Assembly (NCBI RefSeq): GCF_910585845.1
Contig: NZ_CAJUHF010000014.1
Location: forward strand, 1 to 64,000
From: an uncultured Bacteroides sp.
GTDB taxonomy: Bacteria > Bacteroidota > Bacteroidia > Bacteroidales > Bacteroidaceae
Reading direction: 5' to 3'
Length of the DNA stretch: 64,000 bases
Part shown: piece after piece, positions 8,306 through 16,936 of the stretch
Numbering within the stretch: position 1 is the first letter of the stretch
Layout: every line of letters starts with the position of its first letter
The notes under the pieces: model-generated
Told to the model about the DNA's origin: nothing
Seen by the model: only the letters and a program-made list of their open reading frames with translations
Database searches by the model: none
Made by a program: the position numbers and the translations under genes

Positions 8306-8347
8306 AAGGAGTTGTCATTCCTCGTGAACTTCCGATAACTCCTTTTT
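8306..8347 (+). terminator. Intrinsic terminator of the pyrF transcript
   Basis: AAGGAGTTGTC (8306-8316) pairs with GATAACTCCTT (8334-8344, one G-T pair), ending in a run of five Ts (8343-8347). This is a standard rho-independent form, placed after the foldback and before the next gene. Confidence 0.8.
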
Positions 8348-8369
8348 ATAATGTCCCCCGAACAATAAC

Positions 8370-8939
8370 ATGGAGAAACAAACAACAGACCACTTCGCCC
8401 TGCTACATTCGGGCGAATGGATGAACGGCTTCACTGACGACATCCTCCAGGCACTGACCCGTTGCGAAGAGAAATGCTTCGAACTGAACTCACTGCCTCC
8501 CTCCCGACGCGCCGAACGGGAACAGATCATCCGGACACTGTTCGGACATGTCGGCCAGACGCCCATCGTCCATAGCCCTTTCCACTGCGACTTCGGCACA
8601 AACATCCACATAGGCGACCACTTTGTGGGCAACTTCCACCTGACCATCTTGGACGAAGCAGAAGTGCGCATCGGCAACCACGTTTTCATTGGTCCCAACA
8701 CCAGCCTGTGCACCATCGTCCATGCCTTCGATGCCGAGCAGCGCAACGCGGGCATCATGCGTGCCCTCCCCATCAACATCGGCAACAATGTATGGATAGC
8801 CTCCAACGTGGTCGTACTGCCCGGGGTGACGATTGGCGAAGGAGCCGTTATCGGTGCAGGCAGCGTGGTGACGAAAGACATCCCGCCCCGCGTGCTTGCC
8901 TTGGGCAATCCGTGCCGCGTAGTACGCCCCTTGGAGTAG
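8370..8939 (+). CDS. Sugar O-acetyltransferase (maltose/galactoside acetyltransferase family)
   Basis: A left-handed beta-helix enzyme expected to move acetyl from acetyl-CoA to a sugar hydroxyl in the cytosol. The 189 residues show the N-terminal Mac-type segment, FHCDFGTNIHIGDHFVGNF, FIGPNTSLCTIVHAFDAEQR with the likely catalytic His, and hexapeptide repeats (INIGNNVWIASNVVVLPGVT, IGEGAVIGAGSVVTKDIPPR). The length fits the Maa/LacA family. The natural substrate cannot be told from sequence. It stands alone after a terminator and ends in TAG. Confidence 0.85.
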   Translation: MEKQTTDHFALLHSGEWMNGFTDDILQALTRCEEKCFELNSLPPSRRAEREQIIRTLFGHVGQTPIVHSPFHCDFGTNIHIGDHFVGNFHLTILDEAEVRIGNHVFIGPNTSLCTIVHAFDAEQRNAGIMRALPINIGNNVWIASNVVVLPGVTIGEGAVIGAGSVVTKDIPPRVLALGNPCRVVRPLE

Positions 8940-9041
8940 CCGCACCAAACATACAACTAAAGATATATGGAACAAGACGAAGATCATACCTTATTATCGA
9001 TATAAATGAGGCATTCTATTCTCATTTCTACTATTATTTTG

Positions 9042-9049
9042 TACTTTTG
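9042..9049 (+). promoter_or_regulatory. Candidate -7 element for the M48 protease gene
   Basis: TACTTTTG matches TAnnTTTG and sits 31 bases before ATG 9081. A -33 TTTG at the usual spacing is not clear (TTTC lies near 9025). Confidence 0.5.
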
Positions 9050-9080
9050 CAGCCGTTATCAATATAATATTATAAACGAT

Positions 9081-9893
9081 ATGAAAAAAATGATTTCTAA
9101 AACTTTCATGGCTATGGCATTCGTTGCCTTCGTCAGTCCGGCCTATGCACAGTTCAACATAAAGAAAGCAATAGGCGGAGCAGCCAAAGCCGTACAGGCA
9201 TTTACCCTTACAGACGAACAGATGGCGGCTTACGTCAAAGAATCTGTGGATTGGATGGATGAACATAATCCCGTACCTCCCGAGGATAACCCTTACACAC
9301 AGCGTCTTAGAAAACTCACCGAAGGCATTACCGACGCCGACGGCATACCTTTGAACTTCAAGGTGTACGACGTCATCGACGTCAACGCCTTTGCATGTCC
9401 GGACGGAAGCGTACGCGTATTCTCCTCACTCATGGACATCATGAATGATGACGAACTGATGGGAGTGATCGGCCACGAAATCGGCCACGTACTCAAACGC
9501 CACTCCAAGAATGCTTTCAAGAACGAGCTTCTCACAGGTGCCCTCAAGGATGCAATAGCCTCTACGGGAGGCAAAGTGGCAGCCCTTACAGAATCTCAAC
9601 TCGGTACATTGGGCCAATCACTCATGAACGCCAAGTTCTCGCAGAAACAGGAGAACGAGGCAGACGACTGCGGATATGACTTCCTGGTGGCAAAAGGAAG
9701 AAACCCGTGGGGTATCGTCATGTCCTTCGAAAAGCTGATGAACTTGGAAGGCGGCTCCGGCAACAAACAGAGCTACATCCAAAAGATGTTCTCTTCGCAT
9801 CCTGAAACGCAGAAACGCATCGCACACATGCAGAAACGCTGCGAAGAAGATGGCATCGCACGCCCGGCAACGACAGAAGAGAAGAAAGATTAA
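9081..9893 (+). CDS. M48 family metallopeptidase, exported
   Basis: The start at ATG 9081 gives MKKMISKTFMAMAFVAFVSP and a signal peptide ending near AYAQ (about residue 24), so the 270-residue protein is probably periplasmic or outer-membrane associated. The zinc motif is HEIGHVLKRH (HExxH) with the third ligand in QKQENEADDCGYDF. The layout matches small BepA/YfgC-like and LoiP-like M48 proteases, which take part in envelope protein quality control. SSHPETQKRIAHM near the end is also typical of these. No neighbour gives a more specific role. Another in-frame ATG at 9006 lies before the promoter and is rejected. Confidence 0.88.
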   Translation: MKKMISKTFMAMAFVAFVSPAYAQFNIKKAIGGAAKAVQAFTLTDEQMAAYVKESVDWMDEHNPVPPEDNPYTQRLRKLTEGITDADGIPLNFKVYDVIDVNAFACPDGSVRVFSSLMDIMNDDELMGVIGHEIGHVLKRHSKNAFKNELLTGALKDAIASTGGKVAALTESQLGTLGQSLMNAKFSQKQENEADDCGYDFLVAKGRNPWGIVMSFEKLMNLEGGSGNKQSYIQKMFSSHPETQKRIAHMQKRCEEDGIARPATTEEKKD

Positions 9894-9951
9894 ACTGACA
9901 GAAAAGAAAAAAGAAACTGGCAGATAAAAAAGAATAAACTGACAGATAATG

Positions 9952-9988
9952 CCCGTGATGTGATGCGGTTTACGGATCATATCACGGG
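9952..9988 (+). terminator. Hairpin after the M48 gene
   Basis: CCCGTGATGTGAT (9952-9964) pairs with ATCATATCACGGG (9976-9988) with one G-T pair. Only TT follows, so termination is possible but not textbook. Just before it are three direct copies of an AAACTGaCAGA motif (near 9894, 9914 and 9937). Confidence 0.5.
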
Positions 9989-10491
9989 TTCGTCATTTGA
10001 AACCATAACACAACAAGAAGTTAGCCGACCACGGCACATAACAGAGATTATAACCTCCCACTATACTTCCGCGACCTCCGTCCGGAAGAACGGTTCACGA
10101 AAACCAGTTAAATTAAATTAATCCATTTACCCTTTTTTCGCCCTTTTTCCACCCGTTTTCCACCCTTCTTCCGCCACTCTGCCTTCGTTCTACCTTCGTC
10201 GTACCTTCGTCGCACCTTCGTTCTTAGAGAACGGAGTTAAAACGGAGCTGTAACATTAACACACTGTGGCGCCAGTGTGTTACCGGATGTTAATCCGCCG
10301 TTTTCCGCCCCGTTATACTTGCATTGTTAGGTTCGTATGCCCACACCAAACCTACAACCCGCCGCCCCGCAATATGCAACACGTCCCCTCACCATTTACA
10401 ACCCGCCGCCCCCGCACCCCATAAAAAAGAAAGAGCCGTGACAAAAACCGAAAACTTCCCCCATTAATAAGAAAAATTCTATTTTAAACAT

Positions 10492-10499
10492 TACCTTTG
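10492..10499 (+). promoter_or_regulatory. Candidate -7 element for the HD hydrolase gene
   Basis: TACCTTTG is a perfect TAnnTTTG match 17 bases before the ATG. The upstream region is AT-rich but lacks a clear TTTG -33. The leader would be very short. Confidence 0.6.
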
Positions 10500-10516
10500 C
10501 AGACAAACACTTAGCC

Positions 10517-11746
10517 ATGTCTTACGAACGAAAAATCATCAACGACCCCGTTTTCGGGTTCATCAACATCCCCAAAGGACTGCTATACGACATCCTGCGG
10601 CATCCCCTCCTGCAACGCCTGAACCGCATCAGGCAGCTCGGACTCTCCTCCGTCGTCTACCCCGGCGCCCAACACACCCGATTCCAGCACTCCCTGGGCG
10701 CCTTCTACCTGATGAGCGAAGCCATCCAGCACCTCACCGCCAAGGGAAACTTCATCTTCGACAGCGAAGCCGAAGCCGTCGAAGCCGCCATCCTGATGCA
10801 CGACATCGGACACGGACCCTGCTCACACGTACTGGAAAACACCATCGTGCGCGGCGTATCACACGAAGACATCTCACTGATGCTGATGGAACGCATCAAC
10901 AAAGAGATGAACAACCAACTCACCCTCGCCATCCGGATCTTCAAAGACGAATACCCGAAACGCTTCCTCCACCAACTCGTCAGCGGACAGCTGGACATGG
11001 ACCGACTCGACTACCTGCGCCGAGACAGCTTCTACACCGGCGTGAGCGAAGGAAACATCGGCTCCGCCCGCATCATCAAGATGCTCGACGTGAAAGACGA
11101 CCACCTCGTAGTCGAAGCCAAAGGCATCTACTCCATCGAAAACTTCCTCACCGCCCGCCGCCTGATGTACTGGCAAGTCTACCTGCACAAGACATCCGTA
11201 GCCTACGAAAGAATGCTGATCAACGCCCTGCTCCGCGCCAAAGAACTCGCCGGACAAGGCATGGAACTGTTCGCCTCGCCCGCACTGAAGTACTTCCTCT
11301 ACAACGACATCAACCGCGAAGCCTTCTACAACAATCCCGAGTCACTGGAAAACTTCATCCAACTGGACGACAACGACATCTGGACCGCCCTCAAAGTCTG
11401 GAGCCGCCACCCGGACAAGGTACTCTCCACCCTGAGCACCGGCATGATCAACCGAAATCTCTTCAAAGTAGAGATATCCACCGAACCCATCCGCGAAGAA
11501 CGGAAACAGGAACTGACCCTGCAAATCAGCAAGCAACTGGACATCTCCCTCCCCGAAGCCGGCTACTTCATCTCTACCCCCAGCATCGAGAAGAACATGT
11601 ACGACGAAGCTGACGACAGCATCGACATCCTCTTCAACGACGGCAGCATCAAGAACATCGCCCAAGCATCGGACATGCTCAACATATCGCTCCTGTCCAA
11701 GAAAGTAAAAAAGTACTACTTATGCTACCAACGCATACACAAGTAA
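10517..11746 (+). CDS. HD-domain phosphohydrolase (dNTPase-like)
   Basis: A 409-residue cytosolic protein of the HD superfamily. Metal ligands are visible in AQHTRFQHSLGAF, in ILMHDIGHGPCSH (the HD pair) and in LDMDRLDYLRRDSFYTG. This arrangement is shared with dGTP triphosphohydrolases and the SAMHD1-like group, so a nucleotide triphosphate or phosphate ester is the likely substrate; the true one is unknown. It is 84 bp upstream of lpxD on the same strand and may be read into the lipid A genes. Confidence 0.85.
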   Translation: MSYERKIINDPVFGFINIPKGLLYDILRHPLLQRLNRIRQLGLSSVVYPGAQHTRFQHSLGAFYLMSEAIQHLTAKGNFIFDSEAEAVEAAILMHDIGHGPCSHVLENTIVRGVSHEDISLMLMERINKEMNNQLTLAIRIFKDEYPKRFLHQLVSGQLDMDRLDYLRRDSFYTGVSEGNIGSARIIKMLDVKDDHLVVEAKGIYSIENFLTARRLMYWQVYLHKTSVAYERMLINALLRAKELAGQGMELFASPALKYFLYNDINREAFYNNPESLENFIQLDDNDIWTALKVWSRHPDKVLSTLSTGMINRNLFKVEISTEPIREERKQELTLQISKQLDISLPEAGYFISTPSIEKNMYDEADDSIDILFNDGSIKNIAQASDMLNISLLSKKVKKYYLCYQRIHK

Positions 11747-11830
11747 GTATAAAATATTCACCTCAGAATAAGGAAATATAAAAAAAAAGTCCGTTATTTG
11801 TGTTTTGAAACCATCTAACAAGAATAACAT

Positions 11831-12871
11831 ATGGAGTTCTCTGCTAAACAAATTGCAACATTTATCCAAGGAGAAATTGTTGGAGATGAAAACGCTACCG
11901 TACACACCTTCGCCAAGATCGAAGAAGGAATACCGGGAGCCATCTCCTTCTTGTCCAATCCGAAATATACCCCCTACCTGTACGAGACCCAGTCCAGTAT
12001 TGTCCTGGTAAACAAAGACTTTGTCCCGGAACAAGAAGTAAAAACTACTCTGATAAAAGTTGAAAACGCCTACGAAAGTCTTGCCAAATTGCTGAATCTT
12101 TATGAGCAAAGCAAACCCAAACGGGTAGGAATCGACCCGCTGGCATTTGTTGCCGAGACTGCAAAAATCGGCAAAGATGTTTACATCGCGCCCTTCGCCT
12201 GCGTTGGCGACCACGCAGAAGTGGGCGACAACACAGTGATACATCCGCACGCCACCATCGGAAGCGGCGCAAAAGTTGGCAGTGACTGTATTATTTACGC
12301 CAACGCCACCATCTATCACGACTGCCGTGTAGGAAACCGTTGCATTCTGCATGCCGGCTGCGTCATCGGCGCCGACGGCTTCGGCTTCGCCCCCACCCCC
12401 GAAGGATATGAGAAAATCCCCCAAATAGGCATCACCATTCTGGAAGACAACGTGGAGATCGGTGCGAACACCTGCGTAGACCGCGCCACAATGGGAGCCA
12501 CCATCGTACATAGTGGCGTGAAGCTGGACAACCTGGTGCAAGTGGCACACAACGACGAAATCGGCTCGCACACCGTGATGGCCGCCCAAGTAGGCATTGC
12601 CGGTTCCACCAAGGTGGGCGAATGGTGCATGTTTGGCGGACAGGTAGGCATCGCCGGACATATCCACATCGGCAACAAGGTGAACCTCGGCGCACAGTCC
12701 GGCGTACCGGGCAGCCTGAAGGATGGTAGCCAGCTGATCGGCACGCCCCCCATGGAGATGAAGCCCTACTTCAAGTCGCAGGCAGTCTTCCGCAAGTTGC
12801 CGGACATGTACATGGAGCTGAATGCCCTCCGCAAAGAACTGAATGAACTAAAACAACAATTAAATAAGTAA
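11831..12871 (+). CDS. lpxD: UDP-3-O-acylglucosamine N-acyltransferase
   Basis: LpxD adds the N-linked hydroxyacyl chain from acyl-ACP to UDP-3-O-acylglucosamine, the third step of lipid A synthesis. The 346 residues have the N-terminal uridine-binding domain (SFLSNPKYTPYLYETQSS) and a long set of hexapeptide repeats from about residue 100. The catalytic His lies in DNLVQVAHNDEIGS. The C-terminus is a helical tail rich in Leu, Lys and Gln. It is 3 bp from lpxC-fabZ, a tight operon. Confidence 0.95.
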   Translation: MEFSAKQIATFIQGEIVGDENATVHTFAKIEEGIPGAISFLSNPKYTPYLYETQSSIVLVNKDFVPEQEVKTTLIKVENAYESLAKLLNLYEQSKPKRVGIDPLAFVAETAKIGKDVYIAPFACVGDHAEVGDNTVIHPHATIGSGAKVGSDCIIYANATIYHDCRVGNRCILHAGCVIGADGFGFAPTPEGYEKIPQIGITILEDNVEIGANTCVDRATMGATIVHSGVKLDNLVQVAHNDEIGSHTVMAAQVGIAGSTKVGEWCMFGGQVGIAGHIHIGNKVNLGAQSGVPGSLKDGSQLIGTPPMEMKPYFKSQAVFRKLPDMYMELNALRKELNELKQQLNK

Positions 12872-12874
12872 CCA

Positions 12875-14260
12875 ATGTTGAAACAAAAGACTCTAAAAGA
12901 CAGCTTTTCACTCAGTGGGAAAGGTCTTCATACGGGACTTAACCTGACCGTTACTTTCAATCCTGCTCCGGACAATCACGGATACAAGATTCAACGCATG
13001 GACTTGGAAGGACAACCTACGATTGATGCCGTTGCAGACAACGTAACCGAGACCACCCGCGGCACCGTGCTCTCCAAAAACGGAGTAAAGGTAAGCACCG
13101 TAGAGCATGGCATGGCAGCCCTCTATGCATTGGGTATTGACAACTGCTTGATACAAGTAAACGGACCGGAATTTCCGATTCTGGACGGAAGTGCCCAGTA
13201 CTATGTCAACGAGATAGAACGCGTAGGCACCGTCGAACAGAGTGCCGTGAAGGATTTCTATATCATCAAGTCTAAAATCGAGTTCCGCGACGAAGCCACC
13301 GGCTCTTCCATCATTGTGTTGCCCGACGAGAGCTTCAGCCTGAATGTGCTGATTTCCTACGACTCGGACATCCTCCCCAACCAGTTTGCCACGCTGGAGG
13401 ACATGACGAAGTTCAAAGACGAGATCGCCGCCAGCCGCACCTTCGTATTCGTACGCGAGATAGAGCCGCTGCTACAGGCAGGTCTCATCAAAGGCGGTGA
13501 CCTAGACAACGCCATCGTCATCTACGAACGCGAAATGTCGCAGGAGAACTACGACAAGCTCGCCGATGTGATGGGAGTACCCCACATGGATGCCAAACAA
13601 CTGGGCTACATCAACCACAAACCGCTGGTATGGCCCAACGAATGTGCACGCCACAAGCTACTTGACATCATCGGTGACTTGGCATTGATAGGCAAACCCA
13701 TTAAAGGACGCATCATCGCCACCCGTCCGGGACATACCATCAACAACAAGTTCGCCCGCCAGATGCGCAAGGAGATCCGTCTGCACGAGATTCAGGCTCC
13801 TACCTACGACTGTAGCCGCGAACCCATCATGGACGTCAACCGCATCCGCGAACTCCTGCCCCACCGTTATCCGTTCCAGTTAGTGGACAAGGTCATCGAA
13901 ATCGGTGCCAACTACATCGTAGGTGTGAAGAACGTCACCGCCAACGAGCCTTTCTTCCAAGGCCACTTCCCGCAGGAGCCCGTAATGCCCGGTGTGCTGC
14001 AAGTAGAGGCCATGGCACAGACCGGCGGATTGCTCGTACTGAACTCCGTGGACGAACCGGAACGCTACTCCACCTACTTCTTGAAAATAGATGGTGTGAA
14101 GTTCCGCCAGAAAGTCGTGCCGGGCGATACGCTGATCTTCCGCGTAGAGCTGATGGCTCCCATACGTCGCGGCGTATCTACCATGAAAGGCTACGTATTC
14201 GTAGGCGAAAAGGTAGTTTGCGAAGCCGAGTTCATGGCACAAATAGTGAAGAATAAGTAA
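12875..14260 (+). CDS. lpxC-fabZ: Bifunctional UDP-3-O-acyl-GlcNAc deacetylase / (3R)-hydroxyacyl-ACP dehydratase
   Basis: A natural fusion typical of Bacteroidetes. Residues about 1-305 are LpxC, the zinc deacetylase committing to lipid A: STVEHGMAALYALG, GPEFPILDGSAQYYV, ASRTFVFVREIEPLLQAGLI and HKLLDIIGDLALIGKPIKG carry the known metal and active-site regions. Residues about 318-461 are FabZ, which dehydrates hydroxyacyl-ACP: LLPHRYPFQLVDKV, then GHFPQEPVMPGVLQVEAMAQ with the His and Glu pair. The fusion couples hydroxyacyl use for lipid A with fatty acid synthesis. The length of 461 fits the fused form. Confidence 0.96.
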   Translation: MLKQKTLKDSFSLSGKGLHTGLNLTVTFNPAPDNHGYKIQRMDLEGQPTIDAVADNVTETTRGTVLSKNGVKVSTVEHGMAALYALGIDNCLIQVNGPEFPILDGSAQYYVNEIERVGTVEQSAVKDFYIIKSKIEFRDEATGSSIIVLPDESFSLNVLISYDSDILPNQFATLEDMTKFKDEIAASRTFVFVREIEPLLQAGLIKGGDLDNAIVIYEREMSQENYDKLADVMGVPHMDAKQLGYINHKPLVWPNECARHKLLDIIGDLALIGKPIKGRIIATRPGHTINNKFARQMRKEIRLHEIQAPTYDCSREPIMDVNRIRELLPHRYPFQLVDKVIEIGANYIVGVKNVTANEPFFQGHFPQEPVMPGVLQVEAMAQTGGLLVLNSVDEPERYSTYFLKIDGVKFRQKVVPGDTLIFRVELMAPIRRGVSTMKGYVFVGEKVVCEAEFMAQIVKNK

Positions 14261-14263
14261 GTT

Positions 14264-14295
14264 AATTATGAATTTTGAATTCAAAATTCATAATT
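14264..14295. repeat. Perfect 32-bp AT-rich palindrome
   Basis: AATTATGAATTTTGAA (14264-14279) is followed directly by its exact reverse complement (14280-14295), centred on GAATTC. More AATTCATAATT-type copies follow up to the lpxA start. The motif recurs after lpxA. Confidence 0.8.
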
Positions 14296-14330
14296 CATAA
14301 TTAACCATTCATAATTCAAAATTGAACAAC

Positions 14331-15107
14331 ATGATAAGTCCCTTAGCGTATATTCATCCCGAAGCAAAAATCGGGGAAAACGTAGAGATTGCTCCTTTTG
14401 TTTTCATCGACAAGAATGTGGTAATCGGCGATAACAACAAGATTATGGCAAACGCCAACATTCTGTATGGCGCACGTATCGGCAATGGAAACACCATCTT
14501 TCCCGGAGCAGTCATCGGTGCCATTCCTCAGGACCTGAAATTCAGAGGAGAAGAAACCACCGCTGAAATAGGCGATAACAACACGATACGTGAAAACGTA
14601 ACCATCAACCGGGGTACAGCCGCCAAGGGCAAAACCGTGGTCGGCAACAACAACCTGCTGATGGAAGGCGTGCACGTAGCGCATGATGCCATTGTAGGCA
14701 ACGGATGTATCATCGGCAATTCCACCAAAATGGCAGGTGAAATTATCATCGACGACAATTCCATCATCAGTGCCGGCGTCTTGATGCACCAGTTCTGCCG
14801 TGTAGGCGGATATGGCATGATACAAGGTGGGTGCCGGTTCAGCAAAGACGTTCCCCCGTATATCATTGCCGGGCGTGAACCCATCTGCTATGCCGGAATC
14901 AACATCGTAGGATTACGTCGCCGTGGTTTCTCCAACGAAACCATCGAGCAAATCCATAATGCCTACCGCGTCATCTATCAAAGCGGACTGAACACCACCG
15001 ATGCTTTGAAGAGAATTGAGGAGGAGATGGAAATGACTCCTGAAATAAGCTATATTGTAAACTTTATACGCGAATCGGCACGAGGTATCATCCCCGCGGG
15101 AAAATGA
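14331..15107 (+). CDS. lpxA: Acyl-ACP-UDP-N-acetylglucosamine O-acyltransferase
   Basis: LpxA performs the first lipid A step, placing a hydroxyacyl chain on the 3-OH of UDP-GlcNAc. Starting at ATG 14331 gives 258 residues beginning MISPLAYIHPEAKIGENVEI; the TTG nine bases earlier is less likely. Hexapeptide repeats fill the first 190 residues; the catalytic His is in GVHVAHDAIVGNGC; the helical C-terminus follows (RRRGFSNETIEQIHNAYRVI). It is separated from lpxC-fabZ by a palindrome only 70 bp long, so it is probably the same operon. It ends TGA. Confidence 0.96.
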   Translation: MISPLAYIHPEAKIGENVEIAPFVFIDKNVVIGDNNKIMANANILYGARIGNGNTIFPGAVIGAIPQDLKFRGEETTAEIGDNNTIRENVTINRGTAAKGKTVVGNNNLLMEGVHVAHDAIVGNGCIIGNSTKMAGEIIIDDNSIISAGVLMHQFCRVGGYGMIQGGCRFSKDVPPYIIAGREPICYAGINIVGLRRRGFSNETIEQIHNAYRVIYQSGLNTTDALKRIEEEMEMTPEISYIVNFIRESARGIIPAGK

Positions 15108-15110
15108 GAA

Positions 15111-15210
15111 GATTTATGAATTGTGTTTTATGATTTATTGCCTATCAGCTGAATCAAAACCACAATTCATAATCCATAATTCATAATTTATAATTCATAA
15201 TTCATAAATC
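15111..15210. repeat. AT-rich foldback with AATTCATAATT copies
   Basis: GATTTATGAATT (15111-15122) pairs exactly with AATTCATAAATC (15199-15210), and TTTATGAATTGTG (15113-15125) pairs almost fully with 15161-15173. Between them lie repeated AATCCATAATTCATAATTTATAATT-like units. The same motif family sits before lpxA. Confidence 0.7.
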
Positions 15211-15213
15211 CTT

Positions 15214-15774
15214 ATGATCTACAGATTTACAATCATCTCTGATGAAGTGGACGACTTTGTCAGAGAAATACAGATAGACCCGGAAGCTACATTTTACGAT
15301 TTCCACGAAGCTATTCTGAAATCAACAGGATACACGAACGACCAGATGACTTCTTTCTTCATCTGCGATGATGACTGGGAAAAAGAAAAAGAGATCACCT
15401 TGGAGGAGATGGATGACAATCCGGAAATGGACAGCTGGATAATGAAAGAGACCCGCCTCAGCGAACTGGTGGAAGACGAGAAGCAGAAGTTGCTCTACGT
15501 ATTCGACTACATGACAGAGCGTTGCTTCTTCATCGAATTGTCGGAAATCATCACCGGAAAAGAAATCAAAAATGCCAAGTGTACCAAGAAAGAAGGCGAC
15601 GCTCCCAAACAAGTGATCGACTTTGAAGAGATGGCCGCAGGCAGCAGTTCGCTCGACTTGGACGAGAACTTCTACGGCGACCAGGATTTCGATATGGAAG
15701 ACTTCGACAGAGACGGTTTCGGAGGTCTGGACGAGGGTGCCGGAGGCAATCCTTACGACGAAGACAGATATTAA
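15214..15774 (+). CDS. pRiA4b ORF-3 / IS1096-passenger TnpR-like protein
   Basis: A 186-residue protein starting MIYRFTIISDEVDDFVREIQ. The ferredoxin-like N-terminus with ATFYDFHEAILKSTGY and FFICDDDWEKEKEITLEEM matches the plasmid pRiA4b ORF-3 family (also called IS1096 passenger TnpR). The last 50 residues are very acidic and glycine-rich (DLDENFYGDQDFDMEDFDRD). No transposase is nearby, and in Bacteroidetes this gene regularly sits next to miaA or lipid A genes as a resident gene. Its role is unknown; the resolvase-like name is inherited and should not be taken as function. Confidence 0.75.
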   Translation: MIYRFTIISDEVDDFVREIQIDPEATFYDFHEAILKSTGYTNDQMTSFFICDDDWEKEKEITLEEMDDNPEMDSWIMKETRLSELVEDEKQKLLYVFDYMTERCFFIELSEIITGKEIKNAKCTKKEGDAPKQVIDFEEMAAGSSSLDLDENFYGDQDFDMEDFDRDGFGGLDEGAGGNPYDEDRY

Positions 15775-15778
15775 AGTT

Positions 15779-15849
15779 TGAGTTGATGAGTTTACAAGTA
15801 CGAGTTACGAGTTACAAGTTACGAGTTACAAGTTAAACTCATCAACTCA
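15779..15849. repeat. Foldback with 16-bp arms and 7-bp tandem core
   Basis: TGAGTTGATGAGTTTA (15779-15794) is the exact reverse complement of 15834-15849. The loop consists of about five 7-bp units alternating CGAGTTA and CAAGTTA. It lies between two same-strand genes without a T-run. Confidence 0.8.
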
Positions 15850-15876
15850 TAAACTTATCAACTCAAAAACTATCCC

Positions 15877-16779
15877 ATGCACACGCTCATCGTACTTATC
15901 GGCCCTACCGGAGTAGGCAAAACAGAATTAAGCCTCCGCTTGGCGGAACAATTTCACACATGTATTGTCTCAGCCGACTCACGTCAGCTTTATGCCGATT
16001 TGAAGATAGGTACAGCAGCTCCTACCCCCGCACAATTGCAACGTGTGCAGCACCACTGCGTAGGCACACTGAGACTGACCGACTATTACAGTGCCGCCCA
16101 ATATGAATCGGAAGTGATGCAACTCCTCGAAAAGTTGTTCGCCGAACACGACACCGTACTGCTGACAGGCGGTTCGATGATGTATGTAGATGCCGTATGT
16201 AAAGGTATTGACGACATCCCTACCGTGGACACCGATACGCGCCAGCTGATGCTACACAAATATGAAACGGAAGGCTTGGAAAGCCTCTGTGCCGAACTCA
16301 AATTGCTGGATCCTGAATATTATAAGATTGTAGATCTGAAAAATCCCAAGCGTGTGATCCATGCCTTGGAGATATGTTATATGACAGGAAAGGCCTATAC
16401 CTCTTTTCGTACCCAGCAAAAAAAAGAACGTCCTTTCCGCATCATCAAGATCGGATTGACACGTGACCGGGAAGAACTCTACGAACGCATCAACAGCCGG
16501 GTGGACCAGATGATAGAAGACGGACTGGTGGAAGAGGCACGCAGTGTCTATCCACACAAGCACCTTAACTCGCTGAATACGGTCGGTTATAAAGAGATAT
16601 TCAAGTATCTGGACGGTGAATGGACATTGCCGTTTGCCATTGAGAAGATCAAGCAGAACTCCCGCATCTACTCGCGCAAGCAGATGACATGGTTCAAACG
16701 GGATGAAGAACTCCGATGGTTCCATCCGGAACAAGAGGCGGAGATATTGGCATACCTCCATTCTGCCACTTTGGAATGA
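15877..16779 (+). CDS. miaA: tRNA dimethylallyltransferase
   Basis: MiaA adds a dimethylallyl group to A37 of tRNAs reading codons that start with U, improving decoding. The 300 residues show the P-loop GPTGVGKT (about 9-16), VSADSRQLYADLKIGTAAP, LTGGSMMYVDAVCKGID, LKNPKRVIHALEICYMTGK and LNTVGYKEIFKYLDGEW, then KQNSRIYSRKQMTWFKRD near the end. All are standard MiaA blocks. It ends TGA and is followed by a structured element between convergent genes. Confidence 0.96.
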   Translation: MHTLIVLIGPTGVGKTELSLRLAEQFHTCIVSADSRQLYADLKIGTAAPTPAQLQRVQHHCVGTLRLTDYYSAAQYESEVMQLLEKLFAEHDTVLLTGGSMMYVDAVCKGIDDIPTVDTDTRQLMLHKYETEGLESLCAELKLLDPEYYKIVDLKNPKRVIHALEICYMTGKAYTSFRTQQKKERPFRIIKIGLTRDREELYERINSRVDQMIEDGLVEEARSVYPHKHLNSLNTVGYKEIFKYLDGEWTLPFAIEKIKQNSRIYSRKQMTWFKRDEELRWFHPEQEAEILAYLHSATLE

Positions 16780-16815
16780 GAAATAACAGGTAATGACTCA
16801 AGCATAAAAAAAAAC

Positions 16816-16912
16816 GAGGATGTGTCAGAACTCCTTTTTTTGAGAAAATCCCCCTGCTACAAATAGCTGTGGCAGGGGGATTCTTTCAATTTGGGCATTA
16901 TGACACACCCTC
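16816..16912. repeat. Convergent-end hairpin element, copy A
   Basis: Outer arms GAGGATGTGTCA and TGACACACCCTC enclose a run of seven Ts, TGAGAAAATC, an inner stem CTGCTACA/TGTGGCAG with loop AATAGC (16862-16867), and ATTCTTTCAATTTGGGCATTA. It lies between the convergent ends of miaA and the M56 gene. A second copy at 59341-59448 shares the layout and the flanking words in the same orientation, but its inner loop is the reverse complement. A two-way terminator is the simplest role. Confidence 0.8.
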
Positions 16913-16936
16913 ATTTCCGTTAGAGAAAACAAACTA

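Larger units (their letters stand above)
9894..10516. other. 623-bp gene-free region with hairpins and 11-bp repeats
   Basis: It holds the 9952-9988 hairpin; four tandem 11-bp units of the form TACCTTCGTCG (10180-10223); a 10-bp stem TAACACACTG/CAGTGTGTTA around TGGCGC (10257-10282); a small CGGAT/ATCCG stem just after; and two copies of ACAACCCGCCGCCCC (near 10350 and 10400). The last part carries the promoter of the next gene. No convincing ORF is seen. Confidence 0.6.

Noticed and set aside
15214..15774. Mobile element suggested by the name IS1096 passenger
   Set aside because: No transposase, inverted ends or target repeats are near; the gene sits quietly between lpxA and miaA.
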